Source: Nemopilema nomurai
Taxonomy: Eukaryota > Cnidaria > Scyphozoa > Rhizostomeae > Rhizostomatidae
Direction: 5' to 3'
DNA: 64,000 bases
Assembly (NCBI GenBank): GCA_003864495.1
Contig: ML133383.1
Location: 2,005,560-2,069,559, forward strand
The notes under the pieces were generated by a model, which ran no database searches, was not told the origin of the DNA, and worked only from the letters and a program-made list of their open reading frames with translations. Below are positions 1-15,000 of the stretch, piece after piece. Every line of letters begins with the position of its first letter. Within the stretch, counting starts at the first letter, position 1. Both the position numbers and the translations under genes were made by a program.

Positions 1-42
1 AGTCAAACTGGCGGGGTTTCATATTTGATAAAATGGTTTTAC

Positions 43-3000
43 GTTGAAAGAATGGTACCGACCATATTTTCTTTTCATGCTTTTCTTAGGCCCTTTAACG
101 CTGAGTTTTTTCCTTGCATCGTTCATTTTCTTCAGCTCAACAATGAAGTCTTCAGCAGCTTCAATGCATCGATTGAGGGCCTCCTGCAAAATTGACCAAA
201 ACACCCATTTCACAATCATTTAAAACAAGCAGGCCATCTCCGCACGGGGGGCTAGCTTTACAATACGTATCTACTCTCTTGCATTCTTCCTCTATCACTT
301 GGACGTTTCCCTAACCTTAAGGTGTATAAATTCTTAACAAGTGGCATAGTAGCCTTTCAATATCCGAATTTCTCGACCACCTTTAATTTTGGCGAGAAAA
401 GGGCGACAGTAAAGCATCAAATGGAGAAGGTCCCACTATGCATGGTAAATATTATTGATTGCTCATATTAATTGAAGAATGGCCTAATATTGCCATGTTC
501 CGCATGACCGCCCGGCGTGACCATTTCCTAGCGATAGCACTCTCTCTTGTTTAATGGACAAGATAACAATCTAACGCAAGGAAAGCGAAACAAGAGTTTG
601 TTAATCGCCTTGCTTTGGTGTCCACGGATACGCGTTGAATGTCGCATTGATAATAAAATTTGTTTGCCACGAGCAGCAGAACTTTCAAAGAGATGAAAAT
701 TTGGTCCAGTTTGCATAACATGCCTCCTTCTCATGAATTAACTGCCGTTCTCTAGAAAAAGGCTCACAGTTCTAGAGATCTTGCCTGTTTTGCCTGTTTC
801 AAAATAGGGTCCCCTTTGAGGCAAACTTAGAACCATGGGAGAATCTCCCTAACGAGATTGTCAAAATGGCTATGGTTGGCTCAATCGAGGCCCTATATTC
901 TTAGCTTTAGCCACTCTTGAAAATTCTTACCCTAGAGCTCTATACTTGCAAATAACTTTGAAGGAACCTTCGTTCGGTAGAATTTTGCAGTTTTATAATT
1001 CATTATGACTTCATTTTATTTTCACCATTGAAGCTCTGCATAGTAGTTTCCCATCTTAGCTTTGCAATACACGTGGCAACGCATTCTGCACGTGACAACG
1101 CATTCTGCACGTGGGCTGTAGCTACTTACAACGTCTCTGTTTATCCTGGCTTGGCGGGTTTCCTTGGAGACATAATCAGCCGATGTTTTGCTGCCTGTGC
1201 GCAAGATTTCAGCCGGCTTGGGCTCAGAGATCTTCTGGAAGGCCTCGACCCGTTGATGGACACCAGCCCCTTGCCTGGGACTTGACGGCTGCTATAAAAA
1301 TAATCATTATCTTAGAATACAGCTCTACAAATAAAACATATCGATTGGACAAGACTAGGCCAGCTCTGAAGCGAGCTCTGCTCTACTAAACCAATGAGTT
1401 GGAAGAGGTCGGAAGAGGTCGGAAGAGGTCGGAAGAGGTCGGAAGAGGTCGGAAGAGGTCGGAAGAGGTCGGGGAAGGTCGGAAGGGGTGAGGAAAGGTC
1501 AGCAAAGTTCGGGTTAGGTCAGAAAAGGTCATCAAAGGTGCAGCAGAACTATTATGACACAAACATTAAATATCATAAAACAAAACAAAACAATTTCCTG
1601 CCTTAAATTAGTGGAGAATAAACAAAACGTGCTGCCAAAGTTCGCTTCGTGATGAAGGAGGGGATTCCTACTGGGGCAATACTTTAGAGGGGTATAGACA
1701 TTTGAGTTTCTAGAGGGGGCCTAGGCATAAGTGCTTATTATCAACTACAGTCAGTTGGCTATACTAACATCCTCGTCATGGACAAAGCCGAGGTTCTCTA
1801 GATTCTTCTTTGCCACTGCGTTGTCCACTCCGTCTTCGCCTTCAGCCTGAAAGTTGTCATTAGTCATTATGAACATTTATTATCGGCGTCAAAAAGCGTC
1901 ATAATCTTGAGACGCTGGTCATCATTCTTCTAATATGCTTCAACCAGTTGTGAATGGCGGCGTTCCAGGCAGAAGATCAAAGATGAATTTAAGTGAATTG
2001 AAGGGTCCGGTTCAGAGTCGATTTTTTAGCATTTACTCTTCAACAAATGCCTTCATTTACCCTTAATTAAGGGCCTCAAATTACTTATTGGCGGCAAAAG
2101 GGGTGATGAGGTCAAAGTTAGCGAAAACGCCGTTGAATTTTTCGTCGAAAAACATCGTCTTAAATTTTGAAAAAAAGGTAGAATAAATATTATAGCCATA
2201 GAGTTTCGCAAACATTGCTTTTTTTACAATTGAATCCCTTGAAAAGGGAATTTTTACATTCTCTCTTATAACGCTACCAATCTTTCACCACACCACCAAA
2301 ACAACGCGGAGACCGAAGAGCACCCCACCGCATGTACAACAGGCTTTTTGTAAACAGTACACAGCGAGTTAGTGTGACTATAGTGTGATAATTATCCTAT
2401 CTCTATGGACTGGCCCCAGTCGACACAACAATGTAAGCTATGCGGAAGATATGTGGAAACTGGAAAGAAAAAGGCGGAGCTGTGGTTGACGGAGAAAAAA
2501 GACGAGGGAAAATGATGAGGGAGAAAGGCACGCAGCCTCTGATTTAATTAGAAATTCAGCAGATTTGAAATGCGGGGGATGGCAGAGGGGAATATTGTAT
2601 CGCTGTTATTAGTTGGCTCTTTGTACTTCCAGGTAGGAACTTACACCGGTGGAAGTAAAGTTTGGTGATTGATGGAGAAATTTGCGGATTCTTCTCTAAC
2701 TCTAAAAATATGGTTCACTGATTTTAATTGTTGGCCGGCTAGTGATATATCAGCGGAAGCGACAACTGGCTGGAAAGAGCCGCCTCCCCCTTTCAATGCG
2801 CCCATTAATAAGTGAACAGTCGGGCAAGAGGCTGAAGGGCCTGAGATAAACACCGCCTAATGAAAATCCCCGAATAGATTAGAGCGCAGACAGTGGAGGT
2901 AGGGTGGGGAACAGTCGCTCTGGGATTGGAATCACCGCATCACTTGATGTTGGGCGAATCTTTCGGCTTGCAAGCGGAACACCGACGCAGTGGCTGGTCG

Positions 3001-6000
3001 AAACATAAATATTGCTCAATCACATCTCTATCATTTCTTACAAATAACATTCTAACAACAGAATACCATCTGATGATGGACACTCGGCTGTGGTGTACTT
3101 CTATCGACTGATAGCACTGTACTTCCATCTACAATTATCTGATTAACTTCGACAAAAGCTTCGGTAGGTTCTAAAAATGGGAACAACATAAACAGGCCTA
3201 CCTTGGAATGCCCGTTGACTTTGGGAGTCGAAGCATCCGCGAATCCGCCATTAACAACACCGCTTTCTCCAGCAATCATGTTGTCCTAGGATCACAAAAG
3301 TTAAACTTGTGAGGATTGCAAATGGGTTATGCTTTGCGAGGGCCTTTTCATAAGGAGAATGCCTTTGTCCGACGAGAGCCTTAGAATATTCGACAAAGAC
3401 TAGCTAACGACGTTACTATGGATTGATCCATCGCATTCCATTGCCAAAACAATGCATAAACGGGCAAGGCGAATTCCTTACAAACCAAAGATAAGTCCGA
3501 AACATCACCACTAGGAATGAAAACAAGGACACCGAAGCTACCTTCTGACCTCTATAGAATTCTCTAACAGACACTATCACGCCAACCATTATTTGAACAA
3601 ATCTTAATCTTGGGTTAAAAGCGACGCTCTCCCTGGTTTATTTCTCCAGGTTACTCCTGAACCTGGTTCCGACCGACATGGTCCTCTATCCAGTCGGCAA
3701 TTGTACCGGACCCCCGGAACGCCATAAAACGGAGCCATGGAGCGGCATTTATGTGGACTATACCCGCCATTTGTTAAAGGAATTATTAGCGATCGTTTGA
3801 TTTCAATCGTTGCTTTTGTTGATCATAGTCTAGTCTGTAGATTGAAAGCGGGCATGAAACTAGGCCGCGTTTCCAGGAAAACTTAAACCGTAGAACAGTA
3901 CACGCTTTTTTTTATAAGGAACCTACGACAAGGCCTAGTTCTTAAAGTTCCTTATTCGTAGACCTCAAGTCATCAAATTTTAGTACCAAAAGTTCCTTAA
4001 AAGTTCCTTAATTGTCACTGCACACCAATAAGCCTTAACACTTAATAGAGAGAGGGGCGAGATAGACTATGCAGAAACTACTCGATAAAGCACTTGACAC
4101 ACAAATAGCAAACAATCTATGCGAGCATTGGCTGCAAATGAATGGAACGGGTTTTTTAGTTCTTGATGCTTGCAGTTATAAACAATTTTCTAAACGAAAA
4201 GTTCCTTAGGGGTTTCGTTTTTAGTAGTATAAGTTCTTTATATATTTCGGCCTTCTACATGTAAGTTCCTTATAGAATGATTCCTTATAAAAAAAGCGTG
4301 TATTCTTACATCGCAGATAAGACAGACGTGTTTTTGCAACTCGTGGCGATTTGAGCGTGAAAATTTAAGAGCTAAGTATCGTTCACAGAAATCTTTAGTG
4401 ATAAACTCTAACAAGGGTTTACTGGAACCTTGGAATATGACAGTAATATGACAGCAATATGACAGTAACATGACAGCAATATGACAGTAATATGACAGTA
4501 ATATGACAGCAATATGACAGTAACATGACAGCAATATGACAGTAACATGACAGTAACATGACAGCAATATGACAGTAACATGACAGTAATATGACAGTAA
4601 TATGACAGCAATATGACAGCAATATGACAGTAACATGACAGCAATATGACAGTAAATAGCGAAGAAGTTTACAAAAAGAAGAAGCACCAATCTCTCGGAC
4701 AATTCTTAGCTACCCCTGCCTGAGATGTCCTGAAAGCATGATTTCTTCTTCAGAGACTGATAAAACAACCCCCTTTGCACTTGACGGACAACTTTGTTGG
4801 TAACAAAAAAGATGTAATTAAGGCATTGGTAGCCTGAGCCAAATCCGTTTACGCTCGGACTAAAAATGGATGACAAACGCGTTGAATAAACAACCTGTTC
4901 ATTCAAATGTTAGTTTTTCTAGACAAAAAAGGCTCCATCAACAAAACCAACTGTTTATACATATTGGAAAGGCCAAAGATGATTAAAATTGGGTTCAAAC
5001 AGCAGACAATCGCGAAAAGGCTGTTCAAAGGTTTAAATTTTCAGAAAAAACATTTTTAAGCAATTTGATATCCAGTGTTTCTCTTTATTAGTGTCCAAGG
5101 ACAAACACGAATTTGACAAAAGTAATCATGTTTCTAAATAACAAAGGCTCAACAAACTTGCACGTGTTTCATGTTGTGGGGTTATCAAGCCACCCTTTGG
5201 GCAATCAGGCCACATTCGTCACCATTCTCCAAGACCACAATTGGAAAGTATCAATCACTTCTGAGAATGTCTATCGCTCAGTTCAGTTAAAACTAAGCAA
5301 GCTGCAGTCTTGTTGAACATATCCTAACGGCTATTACCAGGTGACTGATCCGAACAGCTTGGAATTTTCAGCAAAGTACAAAGCGAGAGACAATCGCTCA
5401 AGGTTGTTTATAAGCACCTGTCAAATAACACAGGCAAAGATTTTCTTCTTGCCCTTCGCGACCAAACCCCTCACACCACAGGCGTAATATGTGCTGTTCA
5501 GTTTGATACTTGATTTACTGATTGAGTGATTTATTGATTGAGTGATTTATTGATTGATTAAATGATGTTGCCATGACTCACAAAAGACCTTACTGGATTT
5601 TCAATGATTTCCTCGATTAGAATAGGCCCTCAACTCCTGTTGCGGGGCAGGGGGCTCACACCCCAATGCATAGGTAATTTTCTGCTGTAGATTATTATGA
5701 ATTGATTCAAAAGCAAATAATTGCAAAAATATGTTAGAAGGGACCTCGTTGTACCGAACTACACCATATGAGTACTGTATACGTATGCGTAGTAAAATAG
5801 AGAACACAGAATGGGTGTTCAGCGAAAGCACAGGGCAGGACCATGCCCATCTGTCGGCATCATTTCGTCATTATCCTAACGTGACTAGTAGAACAGGGCA
5901 CGAAAATGTTCCGATCCCTCTTTGAATGTTGTACAATATATGAATGGGATACTTCCGCTGGCAAGCACCATACTAAATACGTAACAAAAGCCTGTTGCTG

Positions 6001-9000
6001 CCTCGTAAATAGAAACGATCGTTCCAACACGCGATGCATCTGATGACAACAACCTACGTCGAAAATGACCAATCTCTGACTTGGAGTACGGTAAAACTAC
6101 CAGGCAACCCTTCCACATTCCCCTGGTTAAAGTTTAGTCACTCGACAACTTGCATGGTCGAATAAGGTTTTCCAGCACTAGGAATATATGCAGTGTAGAG
6201 ACTTTCCGGTGCACATTATTGGCATGTGGAATAGTTTCTTTGCAAAGCTTAATATAGATTTTGTGAGAGCCCTTTTATCAGAGAAAGTAATTCAATTATC
6301 ATCACCATAGGCTCTTAATTTGTGGCGAAACTTTCCATTAAACGTTCCTCAACTTTGTTTTTGGAGGATTTTTTAGAGAAAGCCAAACAACTTTTACCTG
6401 TTAACTTTTAACAGATACGAAACGAACTACAATAATTCATTACTGATTGTAGTGCCCTATGAGGTTTATATACCAGTTTTTGTTCTAATACCGAAGGTTT
6501 CTTAAATAGTATAACTACCAGAAATACTTCTCATATGAACAAGACTCGACAGGACTCCTATTAAGGAAATGTGTGTGAATGTTGACACAGGGACATGGGA
6601 GGAACTGGTTTGAGCAGCAGCAATGACCCATGACGAGAGTTGCGCGTGACTGGTCTTGATTTTCAATCTGTGTGTTGCAGACAAGATGACCTTCGATACG
6701 CCAAAACGTGGAAGTAAATGTCCATTCATTGTCTATGGGTCAGCCCTTTCATTTGCCACATGTTTTTGAGTGCATACCATTCAATGAATCGTAAACTTTT
6801 AATGGGGGCTTCATTAAATGAATCAGAGAGTACAAATGGGGGTTTTATTCATTGAATCGCAGAATTATAAAAGGGGGGCCTGAACAAGCCTTAGATCCTT
6901 AGAAAGATTGCTTTAATTTGCACAAAGCAACAAAAGACGTGTTGTTGCATACTGAAGCAATTTTGTCAGAAACGCCTCAACTGTTGATTAGATTGACAAT
7001 GAGGAGTTTTGGACAAAAATTTTGTTTAATTATGCCACAAAGTATTTCAGCTGTTTTGCGTTGTATATTTACTTTGCTCTGCAAATAATCTATTTGAGTT
7101 CTGTTTTGTTGAGACAGATCTTTCTACTGACAATCGCAAAAACAAAAATTGTTTGGCTCAATAAATTCATCTGCTGCATTATAGGGCGTATTTCTAAGTG
7201 CTAAGGCTTACTGTTGTTTTCGTAAAATATTCGTCTTGTGATTCAAGTCAAGAGAGTAGATTCGTAGGAAATTATTTCTTACTGTGTAATTAACTATACA
7301 CCAAGGTGTGTTGTCGAGAAAAAATTGTACAGTGATGGATAAGAGCAGTAAAAACAGTTCACACACAGGAGATGGAAAACAGATAAAACTGAATTCAGAG
7401 ATACTGTGGAAACAAATTCTGGGTTCAACAACAACAAGGGTTTTTGATTTAACACAGCAACCTCAAGACATGGTGCATTAGCAGCAATTATATAAAATTA
7501 TGAGGGCTAAATATGGTTCGGTGAACGTAAAAACACACTGTAAAGTGGCCTAAGTTAGTGAGATACACAAAAGATTGTGACATATCGCCGCCAATTTGGG
7601 TTGTTTCTTATTTGATGTAAATGTGGATAGAAAGCAAAGGATCAAACCTTAACTCCTCTTCTTCTGTTGATATCAGATGCGATTGCTGCGGCCTGTGTAA
7701 AGAAGAACAGTAAAAGTCTTTCCCGTGTTTGCTTCAAAAGGCAACAGAGTATTTTTGTTAATAAGACACAAGGTATGGATTCGAAATACGATTACATGCA
7801 GATCAAAGCCATTCAATCGCAACAGGTACTATACAAATAAAGAAATCTTTCTACGCGGGAAACAATTTGAGCGTCTGTAGGCTCAAATTCCGAGAATCTA
7901 GACCGTTACTCTCAACAAAAGAACGCACGCATGGTGGTGGTGATGAAATGGCGAATAACGAGCGGTATTTGTGGAAGTCAGGACAAGATGGCAAACATAT
8001 CATAAAGTTAACTTCTCTTTAGCAGTACAGTTAGCTATTATTACAACATTTGTTTTTCTGCTTCGAATAGTAGCTTGGCAACGTGGGATAAAATTTCACG
8101 AATTCCTATTGATTCGAGACTTAATATTGAAAGCCCTCAAAAGGGTGTAACACGACCAGGGTTTTAAACCTTATTGCTGAAAGCGGATATCAACCGTAAA
8201 AAGGCTTGATTAGTTCTGCGTATTAACAAAGAACGAAAAGCTATATGGAATAAATAAAAGAAAGGTTTTGCTTATCATTCAATCCAATTGATTAAATGAA
8301 AAATAAATTTTGAAAATAGTAAGCAACGTCATTACGTGGCCCCACCGCATTTATTGATCTAAAATTAGCCTTTGTGGTACTTTAAACTTCTCCTACATAA
8401 CGCAAGACAATTTAGTTCTCAACCTCCTTGGCCAATCGCAGCTGGCATCAGAATGGCGGTCCAAGAAAGTTGATCTAATGTCATCATTACTGCGTATTCA
8501 AGAGTATTTTGATTCGTGAACTGGAGCAAATTTTCACGTTGCACAAGACATCACTATTTTTGTGAACAGGGGGTGGCAGTAGTCGACAGGCGAGGTACAA
8601 ATCTATTCTTACCTCCAAATGCTTGCACTGGAACAAGTGAATCGCACCAACTTTGTCACGAGAGTATCTCGTAGAGAAGACGAATATATTCTTCATAGAG
8701 CCATAGTTCGCGTGGGTGCAAAGACTGATATGACTCAAAGCATATTCCTCAATTGTTTCCTGGAAAAATAAAACATTTCCGGTTAGCCCTAAAGGGTGTG
8801 ACCAGGACATATCCTATTCAAGAATACCTAGCTATTAGTCTTGCTTCCGGCTACTCACTACTCTGTTTTAATCTTTTGGACGACGTGTCAGAAGGGTCAG
8901 AAACTGTAAAATCGTTTTGAGACTTATCACTAAAGCTTTGAGACTTGCACTAGAAAGGTTGCTGAGAATGTAAATGTAAAAGGGCATAGATTTTCGAACT

Positions 9001-12000
9001 GATACAATAAAAAGTATAGGTAGCTAGAGCGTTCATCGGTGTTTCATTTCATCGAAAAATTTGAAGGTCAAAAGTAAGTAGGGATGATAAAAGTTCTAGT
9101 AATGCAACAAAAGTTGTGCTCGATCTCTCTTTATCTAATCGCCATGAACGGTCTTTGAAAGCGACAATACCGAGAAACAAGTTCCCAATCAATAATCAAA
9201 CAGATGAGGTTGATACGACCACGAAGGCTTAAAGGACATTCGGTTCGTATAGCATTTACTTACATTCGTTTCTCCATTGGCCATGGTTAGCTTTTCATCT
9301 GATACTTTCATGATCATCAGCTGAGACCAAAGCCCGCCATCTTCACTTATATCCTGCAATAAAGGCAACACAATATATTAACGTGAACATTTCCACTGAT
9401 AAATAAGTAAAAAGTCAAAGGGATGTATTGCTAGACGTATTCCCTTAAAAGCCGGATGAGGCCTATGGTATTATTGCTTAGTATGATATGTATGGTATTA
9501 TTGCTCAGTATGGTATTATTGTTCAGTATGGTATTATTGCTCAGTATGGTATTATTGTTCAGTATGGTATTATTGCTCAGTATGGTATTATTGTTCAGTA
9601 TGGTATTATTGCTCAGTATGGTATTATTACTTATGATGATATGTATTATTACTTGTCATGGTATTATTGCTTAGTATGAAATAATTGCTTAGCATGATAT
9701 CATTATTGGTATAGTATTATTGCTAAGTATGATATCATTGCTTATAAGGGTGCTGTTGCTTAGTATGGTATTATTGGTTAGTATGGTATTATTACTTGAT
9801 ATTGCTGTTTAGTATATATACTTAGTATAAGCTGAGAGAAACACAGATGACAAAGGCTTGATCGGAAAAACGGACTAGATTCGCACTATTGAACGGCCCT
9901 CAGTTCGTGAACCATCAAGCATTAAACCACGAATTATTAGAATAACACCTTGTTGTCTAGCAGCTACAAAGCACAGACAAAATACCGGGGAAAAGCTACA
10001 CTTACATTCAGTTTTTTGAGTGCATCTTCTGGTAACAATTCTTTCTCTCCACTTATATGCTGGAATGATGCAAGATGCTAGAAAAGAAGGTTGGCAATTA
10101 TCAGTTCAGCTGATGACGTCACAACATGATTTATGCTCAAAACACAAAGAGAAATTATAATGTCGAAGAAAGTTAACAGCAATTGATAGCATGATAATTT
10201 ACCTTGAAAATTGTTGCCAAATACTAAAAAAGTAGCATCTAAGCAATCTACATGTGCAGGTTATGCCTAATTTTCTAAAAACAAACATTCTCGAAGCAAT
10301 TCTTCAAAAATTGGACCATCGATTGGACTAGCAAAAATAAAAATAATTGTCGTTGCAAAAAGCTACTATCTTTACATCCCTCGCATAAGAATTTAGAAAG
10401 AAATAATCAATACTTGTTTACAAAAATACAGGGACAGGATTATATCAAACGGCATCAGTTTGTTTTTTTGTCAACTCTACAATTATATCATATACGATAC
10501 CTTAAAAAGTAGGAATAATTTAGTATGTACTATTAGAAAGTATATATTGCTGGCAGGTATGTACTAGTTTATCGATGTCATTTTTAAAATGCACAAAACA
10601 ATAAGGATTTTTTCTCTAATATATCACGAAATACCGCCATAAAACTAGCTTGTAATTATAGCGTCGCCTCATGGTTCTGCCATTTCTTGGCACATCTCCT
10701 TCACCGGATTTGTGTACCTAGGAACCTCTCAAAATTGGAGTGTAAGGTGTAAACCGCTGCTGCTTCAAAACCGTCTTCTATGAATCTTTCTATGTAAATT
10801 TATGTTAAAAATTCTTGTTCGTTGTACTCCACTTGTTTATAACCTATTCTTGTTCGTTGTGGAAGCTATTCTTGTTCGTCGTACTCCACTTGTTTATAAC
10901 CAAGAGCTTACGAAACTGCTGACAAACGTGTTGTTTTGCTTGCATGGGAAAGGCGATTATTTCCATTTTGAATGCACAAAGCAGCAAAGCAGTGTATACT
11001 GAAGCAGCGTTCACTCGAGAACAAGGACATATTACACTGAATAGGAGGTCATTTAACAGGGCATTTCGTGTTTATGACCGTTGACCGGTCAAATGTTTAT
11101 GACTGGTCAAACTGAGATACATATAAGCACAGCCTTAATTGGCTTGCTCGAGGCTCCTCCTCAGCTTACCTCAACACGGTAGCTAGTGACTGGGCTTGAT
11201 CCTGGTGCCATTCCTGTATTTTCCACTAGTGCATCTGCAAAGAGGGTAAAATGACGTCACATTCTAGCTCGTTGCAAAAACAAACACTATGAGATTTACT
11301 GAGAAAAGAGTCTTTTCTGAACTGTTGACACCATTCGTGACTACCGTACACTGTGTACTGATTCTATTTGTCTAAATTTTGGGACATCCCGATTATTTAT
11401 CTCAGCTGGGTCAAACTGAGATCAAGAGAATGGTAGATTATTTATAAAAAAATACAACGAAATCCGAAAGTAAAGCGCCTTAAATGGAATTCAAATGTTA
11501 GCGGTTCTTATGTGTCGTTTGTGACACTCTCTGAGGGAAAGAAGGCTCAGATTGGTGGCTCATACGCACTCTACTTGTGCCTTGATTCTTCGGAGAACTG
11601 AATACCAAGAATGGGCCTAGATAGGTAACTCCAAGATGATTTGTTTGCTGTTTTTAGGATTAGCGTGAGAAGGATTGCAAAGATTACGCGATGCTGAATG
11701 TTGATCGAATTAGCGGCCTATTTTAAATACATCCCCTTTGTGTTCTGGGACATGAACTTACACATTTACAAAGTTAGCATCCAAACAAACCGACTGTAAT
11801 AACAAGCACCCAAGAGATCACTTCATCGCCATTTGACCGTACCCTCCTAGTAATAGGGTGCCTCAATTTTCTGGAAAGGCATTGTCATCATTCGAGGAAT
11901 GAGTGTCTCTGACCATCGATGCTCAATGAAATGTCTTCATCACTCTTGCGTCCAACCCAAAATCTGTCTTCGCCTTACACTAAGCGTCATTCCCGTGAAA

Positions 12001-15000
12001 TACAGAAAATCTCATGCTGCTTCTTGTGCTTCAATCCCCCATGTGGATCGTAGATCAAATAGCCCTTGGAGGTGAATCAGTTAACTTATTCCCGCCATCC
12101 AACAACAGGAATCAGTTAAAAAGCCTCATCCCTCTGCATTTAGCGACGATTCTCTTTTCTCATTCACACACTGGAGACAAGAACAATTACACACAACTCT
12201 TACTACCCCTTCATTGCCCCCATACACTCCCATTTCTTTTCCCCACATACTCTTCATTCTATTGACATTGATTTGCAAGCTTTTATCGGTTTCGCGCATC
12301 CGACAGACTCGAAAACCTGCGTAGTTAACGTAACCAAGAAACCTGTTGATACGGCCTAAGAGTGCTTTATTGCTATAGACATTCATGAAGATTAAGAATA
12401 TAAGAAAGGCATCGAGGTTACCTTCTTATAGCTTCAATAATAAAACGAGGGAAAGATACTTACCGGTATGCGGGAGTCCGTTTGAAAGCCCTTTTGATTG
12501 CTACAAGGAACGAAAGGATTTTCACTCAATTGCGTACACCGGGTGAATTACAATTGTACTTCCCAGTAGGAAAAACCCTCTAGTCGTGGCTCGGGTTACA
12601 CAACATTGATCTTAAAATCGTGCGACGTTGATTGGTCAAACAATAGCCAATCAGCTGCACTATTCATGTCTTCGGGGAACAACCAATCAGCATCTTGTTA
12701 GAAATCTCTGGTCGAGACAGTAATCCGACTTTAAAACCCTTGAAAGTGTGGGACATGAAGTACCTTAGCAGACACACAATACCGGTTCTCGGTGTGATTC
12801 CTAATTTTTTTTAAAAATCAGATAAAGGAAGGAGATCGCTAGGTGTCTTCTAATTGTTGGTTGACATTATTTTCACTTCAGATAAATTCCCTTCTGAAAA
12901 GATTCCTGAAATAATCCCATCATCCATCGCGAACTTTCACTTTTCAGTCAGACGCTACTATTGAAGAATTAACCTTTCCATTCAACCCGGGGCAGACTTT
13001 TCCATTCGCCATGTTCCCTTCTCAATCGCTCCATTGAATGGAGTAATATTGTATCAGATTTCTCAGATCGCAGAACCACCAAGGCATTTGCTTACAACCT
13101 AACGACACGTGAACAAAGATGTATAGCTGCTCATTCATGAGTTGGTGAATCCCCAGTTGAATCCCTCGGAATCCCCCATTCATTCACGGCTTTTCGTGTT
13201 TCTTTCTAGATGAGCACTTGGACAATTATTTGCGAGTTTGTTAATTGCACACCCTTATACCAAATCCCACAAAATTTCCGTGGATTATTCAAATAAGAGA
13301 GCCTCCTATTAGAAAAACATTTGAACAGAAAAATCTAGCTATTCTGAAGGGGCAGAGTTATGCGAATTTCGGATCAAGTAATTCCAAAAACTCAAGGGTA
13401 AAAGGTGGAACGCCGATGTGCAAACACTTCTAGCAAAGACTGTTGGCTCGATGCAGTGTACACAATGACTTCTATTCAATCACAAATAAATGGGATATTT
13501 ACCTTATAATCTGGAACACCGTATTGATAAGTATGCCTGAAAAAGAACAAATTAATTGTTTACGTCACGGATCTTGAAAAACATTTTTTCAGACTCTTAT
13601 TTCTAAATCAAAGTCTACAATACTCCACCCCCCCCCCCATATCATGTCACAAAAACCCCCATTGCTGAAAATACATCAGCAACTTCAAGTACATAAACTA
13701 TATACCAGTTATTCATAATTTCCATTGCTATTAATTATACGTGCTATGCAAGTTCTATAAAGCATATTAGAAAGTAGATGACACAAACAATATTTTACAA
13801 AATCTCTCTGTAAAATTTTCCAGAATTTGAAGCAACCAATGCTCTGGTTTTATCAAACTTTCATGTTGAAAAGCTTACATACACAGAATCTAAATCTGAA
13901 ACCACTGAATCGGTTTTGGATCAAAACCCCCTTTGATTTGTCATGACAGAAAAGCGTGAAATAAATTTAGTGTTATATTGTGTAACAACTTTATTATAGA
14001 AAAGCAAACACTCATAACTCCTGAATCAAACAACAAGGACCTTTGAAAGTGAAAATCTAACGAGCGTGAACAATCTTATCATAATTTCTAATTCGCACAC
14101 CAATTCATTAGCCGTTTTAAACTCCCCGTAATTTGTCGTTCTCGAATGTCGTTGTCGAGAAACCATCTTCTCTATTTTTCCACAAATATCACAAGCGGCT
14201 AGTGGAACGGGATCTTCAAAATGGAATTCTTTCTCGAGCTACAGCCACAAGCGGAGAATTCAATAGCAATTCTTGTTATCAGGGCCTCGGGGCAATTGGT
14301 TCGTGAAAATTAATCACATTATGAATTTGAGGGACTTAATTTTGTCGCACAATCAAGTATTTAGCAAAAATAAGTAATTGTGTGAAACATAAACAAGGAA
14401 CAGAACTCGAAACCAGCGTTTTGGGAGCTAAAACCGCTGCGTTCCCAAACCAGACGTCTACAAGAAGGCCTAACCCATGAGCCTACTTTTTCAAGATAGC
14501 AGCTCCGAGTTGAACTGAGAGGTATATCTGGCAAGACTAGGCCTATCGGAGTCCAGGCTGTATCTTAGTACAAAAACAAAACTTTGGAATATACTTAAAA
14601 GGATTTCACACCAATGAAGACGATAGTAAGAACAACTCTTGGAAATATTTCAAGGCAAACCCGGAGAGCAGTTTCATTAAATTATAAAAGATTGTAACTC
14701 TTGTTTTATATCATAAAAAAGTAGGCCCACCAAGAATTGTACGATTATTGGCACTTTCTGCATTGAAGATTGTGGCATTTTTGGGCAGAGAGTTTAGGAA
14801 GGGGGGAGACTTGAGAATTCATGGTTCGTCAGCATTTCAGCATAAGGGCGAATTAACGAAACAAACGAAATAGTACCCCCGGGTTGTTTGATAAAAACTT
14901 ATGATTGCGAAAAGGGACTTAGCTAGTAACAGCGACAAAGAACATTAAGATAGTTTAGTCGCTGTCACAGGAACTTAAGGATGCACATGACTGCTGACGG

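Noticed and set aside
4238..4702. 154-codon and shorter minus-strand frames of CHIAVILLSY repeats
   Set aside because: Pure product of the 11-bp minisatellite; all three frames are open in the same way.
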